Positions 43,138-49,618 of a stretch of 49,618 nt of DNA are shown here, piece by piece. The first letter of the stretch is position 1; each line of letters opens with the position of its first letter. The DNA comes from Sulfuricellaceae bacterium (GTDB lineage Bacteria; Pseudomonadota; Gammaproteobacteria; Burkholderiales; Sulfuricellaceae). Below the pieces are notes generated by a model. That model saw nothing but the letters and a program-made list of their open reading frames with translations. It searched no databases and had not been told where the DNA came from. Position numbers and translations under genes: made by a program. The stretch lies in NCBI GenBank assembly GCA_030690895.1, contig JAUYFQ010000148.1:1-49618 (forward strand), given 5' to 3'.

Positions 43138-44007
43138 ATGAACAGTACCAATAGTTATCTTCGTGAAAAAATATTAAAAACGGGTGCGTTGCCAACCGTT
43201 TCCGCCATTGCCCAGAAAATTTTGAGTTTGGATCTGGATTCTGATGAGGGGGAGTTGGAGTTTTTAAGGGTGGTGGAAACCGATCCCTTGATCTCTGCGC
43301 GCGTGATTGGCCTGGCCAACTCCGCGTTGTATTCTTCGGGGAAAAAAATGTGCTCGGTCAGAGACGCGATCATGCGGCTCGGGATCAGCAAGGTCAAGTC
43401 GGTTGCACTTGGCTTTGCGCTGCTGGAGCCGTTAACGCTCCGGTCTGGCGGGCTATTTAGTCTCAAGAAGTTCTGGTTTCACAGTTTTTCTGTGGCTATT
43501 GGAATGAAAGCCCTGAACATGAAGCTGCCTCGCGAATCTCGGATAGCGGATGACTTGGTTTTTTTGGCTGGCTTAATGCACGATATCGGCCATCTCGCCA
43601 TGGTGTATCTGGCGCCGACGGAGTTCGACAAGTATCTTAGCGAGCTGGAAATCAAACCTGATACGCCTATTTTGAAATTGGAGCTTGATGTGTTCGGTAT
43701 TTCGCATACTGAACTTGGCAATATGCTGGGATCAAGCTGGCATCTTCCTGAGGAAGTACTCACCGTCATTGCCGAGCATCATGGGAGAACGCTCCCTGAG
43801 CAACACGCCAATCTGGTTTTGCTCGTTCGTCTTTCCGACTCCATTCAAGCCGGTGACGATTATCTGGTGAAGGCTATGCCGCCTGAAATTACAGCGGAGG
43901 AACTCATGCAACTAGGACTGACTCAATCCGACCTGGATGAGGTTGTCGAGACGCTTCATGGACAAATGGAACAGATTGAAATGATTTCTGATCTGCTAGG
44001 AAGCTAA
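43138..44007 (+). CDS. HDOD domain signalling protein
   Basis: The 289-residue protein is a single HDOD domain, a catalytically relaxed relative of HD phosphohydrolases used as a signalling scaffold. It opens GALPTVSAIAQKILSLDLD and contains RLGISKVKSVALGFAL. Unlike most HDOD proteins, it keeps an HD-like pair (GLMHDIGHLA) and AEHHGR, so residual hydrolase activity cannot be excluded. It stops 2 bases before the REC-PP2C gene, so it belongs to that module. The 182-base gap after cheA holds only a small CCCC/GGGG hairpin. Confidence 0.9.
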   Translation: MNSTNSYLREKILKTGALPTVSAIAQKILSLDLDSDEGELEFLRVVETDPLISARVIGLANSALYSSGKKMCSVRDAIMRLGISKVKSVALGFALLEPLTLRSGGLFSLKKFWFHSFSVAIGMKALNMKLPRESRIADDLVFLAGLMHDIGHLAMVYLAPTEFDKYLSELEIKPDTPILKLELDVFGISHTELGNMLGSSWHLPEEVLTVIAEHHGRTLPEQHANLVLLVRLSDSIQAGDDYLVKAMPPEITAEELMQLGLTQSDLDEVVETLHGQMEQIEMISDLLGS

Positions 44008-44009
44008 GT

Positions 44010-45215
44010 GTGGATAAAATGAAAGTTCTGGTTGTTGACGACGATTTCTTGACCCGGGAATATCTCTCGGATCTGCTTCTTGCCACTGAAAAATATGAGG
44101 TTGAATCTGCTGAGAATGGACTGGAGGCATTTAACCGCTTGCAGGCGGATCAGTCCATCGAGTTGGTGATCTCGGATATGAATATGCCGGTAATGGATGG
44201 CCTTGCCTTGATCAAGAGGGCTCGTCAGGAGGGGATGACGCAGCCGATCATTGTCATGTCGGGCAATAACGAGATATCCATCGCGATTGAAGCTATCAAC
44301 AGCGGCGCCAACGACTACCTGGTCAAGGATGAGAATGTTCAGGATACGATCTCCCTGGCTGTGGAGAGGGTGCTGGAGAAGAAAAAGATCCAGGATGAGA
44401 ACCGCCAGTTGCTGGTCAAGATCCAGGAGCGCACGCTGGAGCTGGAAAAAGCGCTGCACCATGTACATGACAGTATCCAGTACGCGTCATACATACAAAA
44501 ATCCCTGATGCCACCGGCAGGCCGGTTTGACAGTATTGTTTCCGAACATTTTGTACTGTGGGAGCCAAGAGACGTCGTGGGCGGGGATATCTATTGGTGC
44601 CGGCCATGGGGTGAGGGTTCGCTGGTCATTCTGGGTGACTGTACTGGCCATGGTGTGCCGGGCGCGTTTATGACTTTGATTTCGGCTGGTGCGCTGGAGA
44701 TCGTGATTCGGGAAGTGATGCCTGGTGACGTGGGCGGATTCATCCAGCTAATGAACCGGATCGTGCAGAACATGCTACACCAGGATGCCAGTGACGGTTA
44801 TTCTGATGATGGGCTCGAATTGGGGGTTTGTTACCTGACGGGAGACAAGTCGCGGCTGTACTTTTCCGGCGCACGCTTTGAATTGTTTTACACTGAGGAT
44901 GGGGTGGCCAGTATTATTAAAGGCACCAAGAAGGGGATAGGTTATCGCGGGATACCGCTCACTCAGGAGTATGAAACCCATGAGGTAGAGGTGCGCCCCG
45001 GGATGGTGTTTTATATGGCTACGGATGGAATCCTGGATCAGATTGGTGGAGACAAGGGATTTAGCTTTGGCAAGGGGCGTTTCAAGAAATTGATCGAAGA
45101 TGCCTACCTGCTTCCACTGGAGCAACAACGCGCATTTATGCTGAATACCTTGATCTCCTATCAGGGGGAGGAGCAAAGGCGGGATGATGTTTCGGTGATT
45201 GGCTTCAAGATTTGA
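44010..45215 (+). CDS. Response regulator with PP2C (SpoIIE/RsbU-type) phosphatase output
   Basis: Residues 1-125 are a REC domain with phospho-acceptor Asp56 (LVISDMNMPVMDG). Residues 125-160 form a coiled coil. Residues 165-400 are a PP2C/SpoIIE phosphatase with metal sites Asp193 (VGGDIYW) and Asp210 (LGDCTGHGVPGAFMT). It combines the phosphatase function of SiaA with the REC input of HsbR, but lacks HsbR's kinase domain; the kinase is the next gene. Expected role: dephosphorylate the SiaC-like protein when REC is phosphorylated by CheA. Start GTG 44010 or ATG 44019; AGGA lies upstream. Confidence 0.92.
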   Translation: MDKMKVLVVDDDFLTREYLSDLLLATEKYEVESAENGLEAFNRLQADQSIELVISDMNMPVMDGLALIKRARQEGMTQPIIVMSGNNEISIAIEAINSGANDYLVKDENVQDTISLAVERVLEKKKIQDENRQLLVKIQERTLELEKALHHVHDSIQYASYIQKSLMPPAGRFDSIVSEHFVLWEPRDVVGGDIYWCRPWGEGSLVILGDCTGHGVPGAFMTLISAGALEIVIREVMPGDVGGFIQLMNRIVQNMLHQDASDGYSDDGLELGVCYLTGDKSRLYFSGARFELFYTEDGVASIIKGTKKGIGYRGIPLTQEYETHEVEVRPGMVFYMATDGILDQIGGDKGFSFGKGRFKKLIEDAYLLPLEQQRAFMLNTLISYQGEEQRRDDVSVIGFKI

Positions 45216-45322
45216 ACGTTTTTCATACAAAATGGCTTCGCACATTTAACTGTGTGTTGCCCTGTTACTTAATGAATAGTTGCAATGGCTGGCATACAGA
45301 ATTTATCTGTTAGGAGATTTCC

Positions 45323-45874
45323 TTGAAGGTTGATGATTTTTATACTTACCATAAAGAAACAATTGAAAAAGGTATTTTTCTGACATTTAGCGGGCCTTTG
45401 ACGCATGATTTCATGGTCAAACTGGGTGAAATGTTAAAAAGCAATATGTCCATGCAGAATGTGGACAAAAACCTTATTTTGAAAGTGTTCTCATTGGTAA
45501 TCGAACAAACCCAGAACATTATTTTCTATTCGGCAGAGAAGCCAGATGTTGCCATAGATGGAACCGATGAAATGGGGGTGGGGACCATTACTGTCGGTCT
45601 TGAAGATGGCCACTTTTTCATTCTTTGCGGGAACCGTATTGCAAATGAGAATGTTGAGAAACTGCGTTCCAAGCTTGAGCCCATCCAGAAGATGAACAAG
45701 GATGAATTGAAACAGTATTATAAAGAACAGCGGCGCATGGAAAGAGATGATGACAGCAAAGGCGCTGGGCTGGGATTTATTGAAATGGCACGAAAGTCCA
45801 GTCAGCCCATCGAGTTCGCCTTTCGCGAACTAGATGAAGAATGTTCTTTTTTTACCCTTAAAACTGTCATTTAA
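45323..45874 (+). CDS. SiaB-family protein kinase (DUF6272)
   Basis: SiaB of Pseudomonas phosphorylates the DUF1987 protein SiaC. This 183-residue protein has matching order and length, with FSLVIEQTQNIIFYSAE, VGTITVGLEDGHFFILCGN and ENVEKLRSKLEPIQKMNKDEL blocks and a C-terminal GAGLGFIEMARKSSQPIEF. GxGxG-like GAGLGFIEMA recalls a GHKL-type ATP site. Start TTG 45323 with TAGGAG 7 bases before. It lies between the phosphatase and siaC-like genes, as in siaABC. Kinase activity is inferred from that family. Confidence 0.85.
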   Translation: MKVDDFYTYHKETIEKGIFLTFSGPLTHDFMVKLGEMLKSNMSMQNVDKNLILKVFSLVIEQTQNIIFYSAEKPDVAIDGTDEMGVGTITVGLEDGHFFILCGNRIANENVEKLRSKLEPIQKMNKDELKQYYKEQRRMERDDDSKGAGLGFIEMARKSSQPIEFAFRELDEECSFFTLKTVI

Positions 45875-45886
45875 GAGATCATAGAC

Positions 45887-46273
45887 ATGGAAAACCTGGT
45901 AATTGCCAAAACCGAATCCACTCCAGAAATCCACTTTGACGCGTCGACCGGAACCCTGGCGCTGAGTGGAGAATCCTACCCTGAGAATCCCTCTGAATTT
46001 TATACACCGGTATTTGACTGGATCAAGACATACCTGTCTGACGACGAGGCTGCACCCATTACTGTCAATATCGAAATCCTCTATTTCAACTCCAGTTCAT
46101 CCAAGGCGTTGATGAACCTGTTTGATTTGCTGGATGCGGCTGCAGAAGATGGAAAAAATATTACCGTCAACTGGATCTATGATGTGGGCAACGAGAGTTC
46201 CCTGGAATATGGGGAGGAATTCAAGGAAGATCTGGACGAGCTGACATTTAATCTGGTTGAGAAAAATGGCTGA
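45887..46273 (+). CDS. SiaC-family phosphoprotein (DUF1987)
   Basis: SiaC is a small STAS-like switch protein that, when unphosphorylated, activates the diguanylate cyclase SiaD. This 128-residue protein keeps STPEIHFDASTGTLALSGES, FYTPVFDWIKTYL and the switch loop YFNSSSSKALMNLFDLL. The phospho-site (Thr68 in Pseudomonas, by memory) would be Ser69 here, with Ser70-72 as further candidates. It overlaps the cyclase gene by 8 bases, the tightest link in the module, suggesting that the cyclase is its target. Confidence 0.88.
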   Translation: MENLVIAKTESTPEIHFDASTGTLALSGESYPENPSEFYTPVFDWIKTYLSDDEAAPITVNIEILYFNSSSSKALMNLFDLLDAAAEDGKNITVNWIYDVGNESSLEYGEEFKEDLDELTFNLVEKNG

Positions 46274-47513
46274 GGGGCTACTCTTCAACCGGGAAGAGGG
46301 CGTGATCAGTGCAGGTGAAAAACTCCTGGCTGAGGGCGGCGTAGAGGTCGATCATCAAATGCTCTTCGATGCTCACGCGCATCTGCTCAAGGAATATAAA
46401 AAACTATTCACCCAGACCAAGCGGCTGGTGCGGATGGATGACCGCCATCAGGGTGAGTTGTCCAAAAAAACCAAGGAATTGCATCTCCGGAACGAGTTCA
46501 TCAAGAAAACATTTGGCCGCTACATGTCAGATGAGGTGGTGGAGAAATTACTCGATTCCCAGGATGGCCTCAATTTGGGCGGTCAATCGCTTACCGTGAC
46601 GGTGATGTTTTCAGATCTGCGTGGATTTTCAGCAATTTCTGAGGCATTGGCGCCAGAGACAGTGGTCGAGATGCTGAATGACTATTTGAAGGTGATGACC
46701 CACATTATTTTCAAATACTCCGGCACCATTAACGAAATCATGGGAGACGGCATCCTGATGTTGTTCGGGGCTCCCAATATGCGTCTGGATGATTCTGATC
46801 GCGCCATTGCCTGTGCCATCGAAATGCAGTTGGCTATGGAAAAAGTCAACATCAACAATCGAGAGAAAGGCCTCCCCGAGCTGGAAATGGGGATTGGCAT
46901 CAACACTGGTAAGGTAATCGCCGGTAACGTGGGCTCTGACATGCGGGTTAAATACGCGGCGGTCGGCAGCAACGTCAATTTGGCTGCCAGGGTAGAATCC
47001 TTCACCGTTGGTGGCCAGATTCTGGTGACAGAATCCACACTTAAAGCGCTATCCAGTGAAGTTAAAGTAGGGAGCGAACTGGTTGTGCCATTCAAGGGGA
47101 TTAAAAAGCCAGTCACGATTTACGAAATTACTGGAATCCTCGGCCCTTATCAGCAAATATTGCCAGAAAAATTAGTATCCTACCGCACCTTGACTCAGGC
47201 TCTAGAGATTGACTTTGAGATGCTGGATGGCAAGCAAGCTTCTGGTGATGTGCAAAAAGGGCGCATCACACACTTGGCTGGAAAATCCGCACTATTGCTT
47301 TCGCCTGTTGCCTTGCCTGCACTTTCAAACCTCAAGTTTTACCCGTCCTCGTTTGGTGTGCAGATAGAACAGGATCCCGCATACGCCAAGGTGCTGAAAT
47401 CGCAGAATGAAGGGTGCTACGAAATCTACTTTACGTTCGTCCCCGCTGAAATACGTTCCTCACTCGATCAGTTGTTCGCCCAGGCTTTTATTGATCCTGA
47501 TGTGAATCCCTAA
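46266..47513 (+). CDS. Class III adenylate/guanylate cyclase with C-terminal extension
   Basis: This cytoplasmic protein of 415 residues has an N-terminal helical segment (about 1-95), the cyclase catalytic domain (about 105-290) and a ~110-residue C-terminal domain of beta-rich, possibly PilZ-like, appearance. Catalytic residues are complete: metal Asp117 (VMFSDLRGF) and Asp161 (IMGDGI), transition-state Asn238 and Arg242 (GSNVNLAARVES). The base-specificity pair is Glu157 and Ala231, where adenylyl cyclases have Lys and Asp/Thr. Glu at this site is the guanylyl cyclase state, so cGMP is possible. ATG 46266 overlaps the siaC-like stop; the frame opens at TTG 46257. Confidence 0.9.
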   Translation: MAEGLLFNREEGVISAGEKLLAEGGVEVDHQMLFDAHAHLLKEYKKLFTQTKRLVRMDDRHQGELSKKTKELHLRNEFIKKTFGRYMSDEVVEKLLDSQDGLNLGGQSLTVTVMFSDLRGFSAISEALAPETVVEMLNDYLKVMTHIIFKYSGTINEIMGDGILMLFGAPNMRLDDSDRAIACAIEMQLAMEKVNINNREKGLPELEMGIGINTGKVIAGNVGSDMRVKYAAVGSNVNLAARVESFTVGGQILVTESTLKALSSEVKVGSELVVPFKGIKKPVTIYEITGILGPYQQILPEKLVSYRTLTQALEIDFEMLDGKQASGDVQKGRITHLAGKSALLLSPVALPALSNLKFYPSSFGVQIEQDPAYAKVLKSQNEGCYEIYFTFVPAEIRSSLDQLFAQAFIDPDVNP

Positions 47514-47531
47514 ATCATTAGGGATGCTTTA
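47506..47531 (+). terminator. Hairpin at the end of the cyclase gene
   Basis: ATCCCTAA (47506-47513, including the cyclase stop) and TTAGGGAT (47518-47525) form a perfect 8-bp stem with a 4-base loop, followed by GCTTTA. It is a modest terminator for the rightward island and lies before the convergent MCP gene. Confidence 0.5.
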
Positions 47532-47582
47532 TCACGCGGCGGCAATACTCAGTCTGCCAGTAAAGGCGCATGGCTTTGTGTA

Positions 47583-49202
47583 TCACGTAATCCGGAATTT
47601 GCCAGCCAGGCTTTTTAATTGTCGTGCGAGCCCTTCCAACTGATCGGCGGAGGAAGCGGTTTTTGCTCCCGTGAGGCTGTTTGCCTCGGCGCTTTGGGCA
47701 ATTCGTTCCACCATGCGTGAAATTTCCCTCGTCGAGGAAACCTGTTCCTTCAATGCGAACGCAATTTCGTCCACGGAGCGGGTGACTTGCGCACTGCTGG
47801 TACGAATGCTGGTCACCGATTCTCCCGCCCTGTTGGCCTGCTCTACCCCTTCATTCACTTGCTGTACGCCCGCTTCCATTACCTGCACGGCACGTTGAGT
47901 GCCCCGCTGAATTTTTTCTATCATGCTGGATATTTCTTCGGTCGAATTGGCAGTGCTTTCTGCGAGTTTCCTTACCTCGGACGCGACAACAGAAAAGCGT
48001 TGCCCGTGCACACCTGCGCCAGCCGCTTCAATGGCGGCATTGAAGGCGAGAAGGTTGGTTTGCTCGGCTATTTCTCTGATGAGATTGACAACGCTGGAGA
48101 TCTGACCGGAAAAGTTTTCCAGTTCACGGAGGGTGTCCGCAGTGGCATTGACTGCTTGGGCAATCAAACGCATTCCATCTGCCGCTTCGTGGATGATGCG
48201 GCTGCCTTCCTCGGATTGTTTGCCTGAAATCAGGGCGACATCGCGTGCTTTGTGGGAATGTGCTTCCACTTGATCGATGGACTCTGACAACTGAACCATT
48301 GCTGAGAACATGCTGGATGCAGCCGCAGACTGATTTTCGCTGACTTGGGCGCTATTGTTGGAGACTGTTGCGAGTTCACCCGCCGCTTGTGTAACGGCCT
48401 CGACATTTTGGTGGACCGCTGCAACAAGTTCACGCAAATTGTCGCGCATGATTGAAATTGTTCCTACCAGCTTGCCGACTTCATCCTTGCCAGCATGTGG
48501 CATGGGATGTGAGAGATTGCCAGCCGCAATGGCCGTGGCAGCCTCTTCCGCCTCGCGCAGGCTGCGGTAGATGCGGTTGATGGTTGGCACTGTCAGCAGG
48601 AGCACTAGCGCGCAGCCAAGACCTGCGGCAACGCCTAGTTTCAGGTAACCCCGCTGGGCAGTCAACGTCAGGAAATCGAGTTTGTCACTCGCGTATTTGC
48701 TGGCCAGGATGACCGTTGTGTCCACACCTTTACGATGTGCTTCGTAGTGATTTCGGAGATTTTGCGCCGAGGTGCGAGCGGCTTCCTTATCGTTGGCCTG
48801 AATCGCAGGGACAAAATGCGCCAATGCCTCGTCCCAGAACAAGTCAGCATGTTTGCGTTGTTCCCCCATCAAGCTGGATCTCAGATCCTGATCAAGATTG
48901 CTTGCATCCCAGAAAATGTTGCGACTGTCATACTCTTTTTTAAGTGCATGCAGTTTATCAATAAGTGGCTGACGTTCCATAGTCACAGCGTAGAATAAAT
49001 CGTTGCTGACCAATTGAGCCTCAATCAGATAGAGAGGAGGGGGCAGAATGTCAGCTACGACATCTTTTCCCTGACCCATAAGATCGGCAGATATTTTCAT
49101 GTCGCGCATCCCCAAAAATCCGATGACGCCTAATATCAGCAGGACGCTTAATACTACCGCCTGATTGATGACCAACGACCTGCCACGTAGTTTCTCGAGC
49201 AT
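47583..49202 (-). CDS. Methyl-accepting chemotaxis protein with four-helix-bundle sensor
   Basis: This 539-residue receptor has a membrane span (about 11-32), a ~155-residue helical periplasmic domain of four-helix type, a second span (about 188-209), HAMP and a signalling domain with tip AEQTNLLAFNAAIEAAGAGVHG. Its signalling domain differs from the two receptors in the island (more conventional tip), and it is transcribed toward the cyclase, so it probably serves another chemotaxis array. AGGAGAG precedes the ATG on the minus strand. Confidence 0.93.
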   Translation of the reverse strand: MLEKLRGRSLVINQAVVLSVLLILGVIGFLGMRDMKISADLMGQGKDVVADILPPPLYLIEAQLVSNDLFYAVTMERQPLIDKLHALKKEYDSRNIFWDASNLDQDLRSSLMGEQRKHADLFWDEALAHFVPAIQANDKEAARTSAQNLRNHYEAHRKGVDTTVILASKYASDKLDFLTLTAQRGYLKLGVAAGLGCALVLLLTVPTINRIYRSLREAEEAATAIAAGNLSHPMPHAGKDEVGKLVGTISIMRDNLRELVAAVHQNVEAVTQAAGELATVSNNSAQVSENQSAAASSMFSAMVQLSESIDQVEAHSHKARDVALISGKQSEEGSRIIHEAADGMRLIAQAVNATADTLRELENFSGQISSVVNLIREIAEQTNLLAFNAAIEAAGAGVHGQRFSVVASEVRKLAESTANSTEEISSMIEKIQRGTQRAVQVMEAGVQQVNEGVEQANRAGESVTSIRTSSAQVTRSVDEIAFALKEQVSSTREISRMVERIAQSAEANSLTGAKTASSADQLEGLARQLKSLAGKFRIT

Positions 49203-49511
49203 GTATGCTCTCCTTAGGGTTAGGGAAAAATTTATAGGCGGGAGCCGAGTTTGATACTTTGCTAAGAATGCCTTTCGACTATGTACTTATCTGTGTCAAG
49301 CCAGCTTCGATGAAGCTGGTACTCAAAGGATTAGACACATTGATGTTGGTCAGCTTACAAAATTGACCAGGAATATGGATTAAACCACATCTAAATTTGA
49401 TCCCCCGATTGCGCCATTATCCGGCCTTTTTGGGCTGGAGCAACCCGGAGTGATCTGAGGTCGATTTTCAACCGTGGAAGCCGGCGCGTGTCAAGATAGT
49501 TGTCGCCTCGT
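49203..49511. other. 309-base region without a recognisable gene
   Basis: The region upstream of the last MCP gene holds no convincing ORF. A perfect 8-bp hairpin, CCAGCTTC/GAAGCTGG (49301-49319), is present, and a second imperfect one (CCGGCC...GGGCTGG) lies near 49421-49437. The promoter of the MCP should lie within its first ~100 bases, but no clear boxes are seen. Confidence 0.4.
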
Positions 49512-49618
49512 TCATGCAGCCAACGGCTGAATATGGTTATCCGCCAAATGCGTTTTTATGATGGAGTCGCGTTCGGGGTTAAGCGTCACGGCGCCGATGG
49601 GCGCCCAATTTCGAGTGT
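49512..49618 (-). CDS. Partial ORF, 3' end of an unrecognised leftward gene
   Basis: The minus-strand frame entering at the right edge encodes ...NWAPIGAVTLNPERDSIIK and ends ...IQPLAA with a TGA at 49512-49514 (about 34 codons seen). The other two minus frames stop early. Too short to place in a family; it may be the C-terminus of a real gene or chance. Confidence 0.3.
   Translation of the reverse strand, partial: TRNWAPIGAVTLNPERDSIIKTHLADNHIQPLAA

Overview
The window looks like chromosome of a respiratory betaproteobacterium, probably of the Nitrosomonadales type (Sulfuricella/Gallionella-like). This is inferred from gene order and protein character: nadB divergent from rpoE-rseA-rseB-rseC-mucD, a ccoIS/ccoNOQP/ccoGH block, and queG divergent from tsaE-amiC. 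No rRNA, tRNA, CRISPR array or complete insertion sequence was seen.

Layout. 1-5.9 kb: leftward nadB faces the rightward sigma-E operon with its regulators and periplasmic protease. 6-9.7 kb: a leftward housekeeping run (CDF transporter, rsgA, pterin dehydratase, small cytochrome c, M48 protease). 9.8-15.3 kb: orn, a HepT/MntA toxin-antitoxin pair, an alpha-glucan phosphorylase, a small unknown gene and a WYL regulator. 15.4-23.9 kb: a complete cbb3 cytochrome oxidase block (ccoI, ccoS, ccoN, ccoO, ccoQ, ccoP, ccoG, ccoH, plus a small DUF3149 protein), with a well-placed FNR-type promoter before ccoN. 23.9-25.8 kb: one leftward ORF joining epoxyqueuosine reductase (QueG) to a full oxygen-sensing FNR regulator. 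25.8-29.1 kb: tsaE, amiC and three small genes. 29.2-31.5 kb: a leftward GAF-PilB-type ATPase.

31.7-47.5 kb is the most unusual region: a signalling island of fifteen rightward genes. A Wsp-like chemosensory set comes first (MCP, Crp-like-GGDEF, CheW, CheW, a periplasmic P460-like cytochrome, MCP, CheB, TPR-tailed CheR, CheA-REC hybrid) with no CheY. It is followed by an HDOD protein and then a partner-switching module: REC-PP2C phosphatase, SiaB-like kinase, SiaC-like phosphoprotein and a class III nucleotidyl cyclase. The cyclase occupies the place that the diguanylate cyclase SiaD holds in Pseudomonas. It carries Glu where adenylyl cyclases have the base-reading Lys, so cGMP is a possible product. 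My reading is that the CheA phosphorelay drives the REC-PP2C, which sets SiaC phosphorylation and hence the cyclase, with the Crp-like-GGDEF protein as a possible second-messenger receptor. The architecture is seen in the sequence; the wiring is inference. A convergent third MCP and a gene fragment close the window.

A second notable signal is a short structured repeat present in frame in nadB and again in a small gene at 14 kb. The two base differences between copies are compensatory in its hairpin stem.
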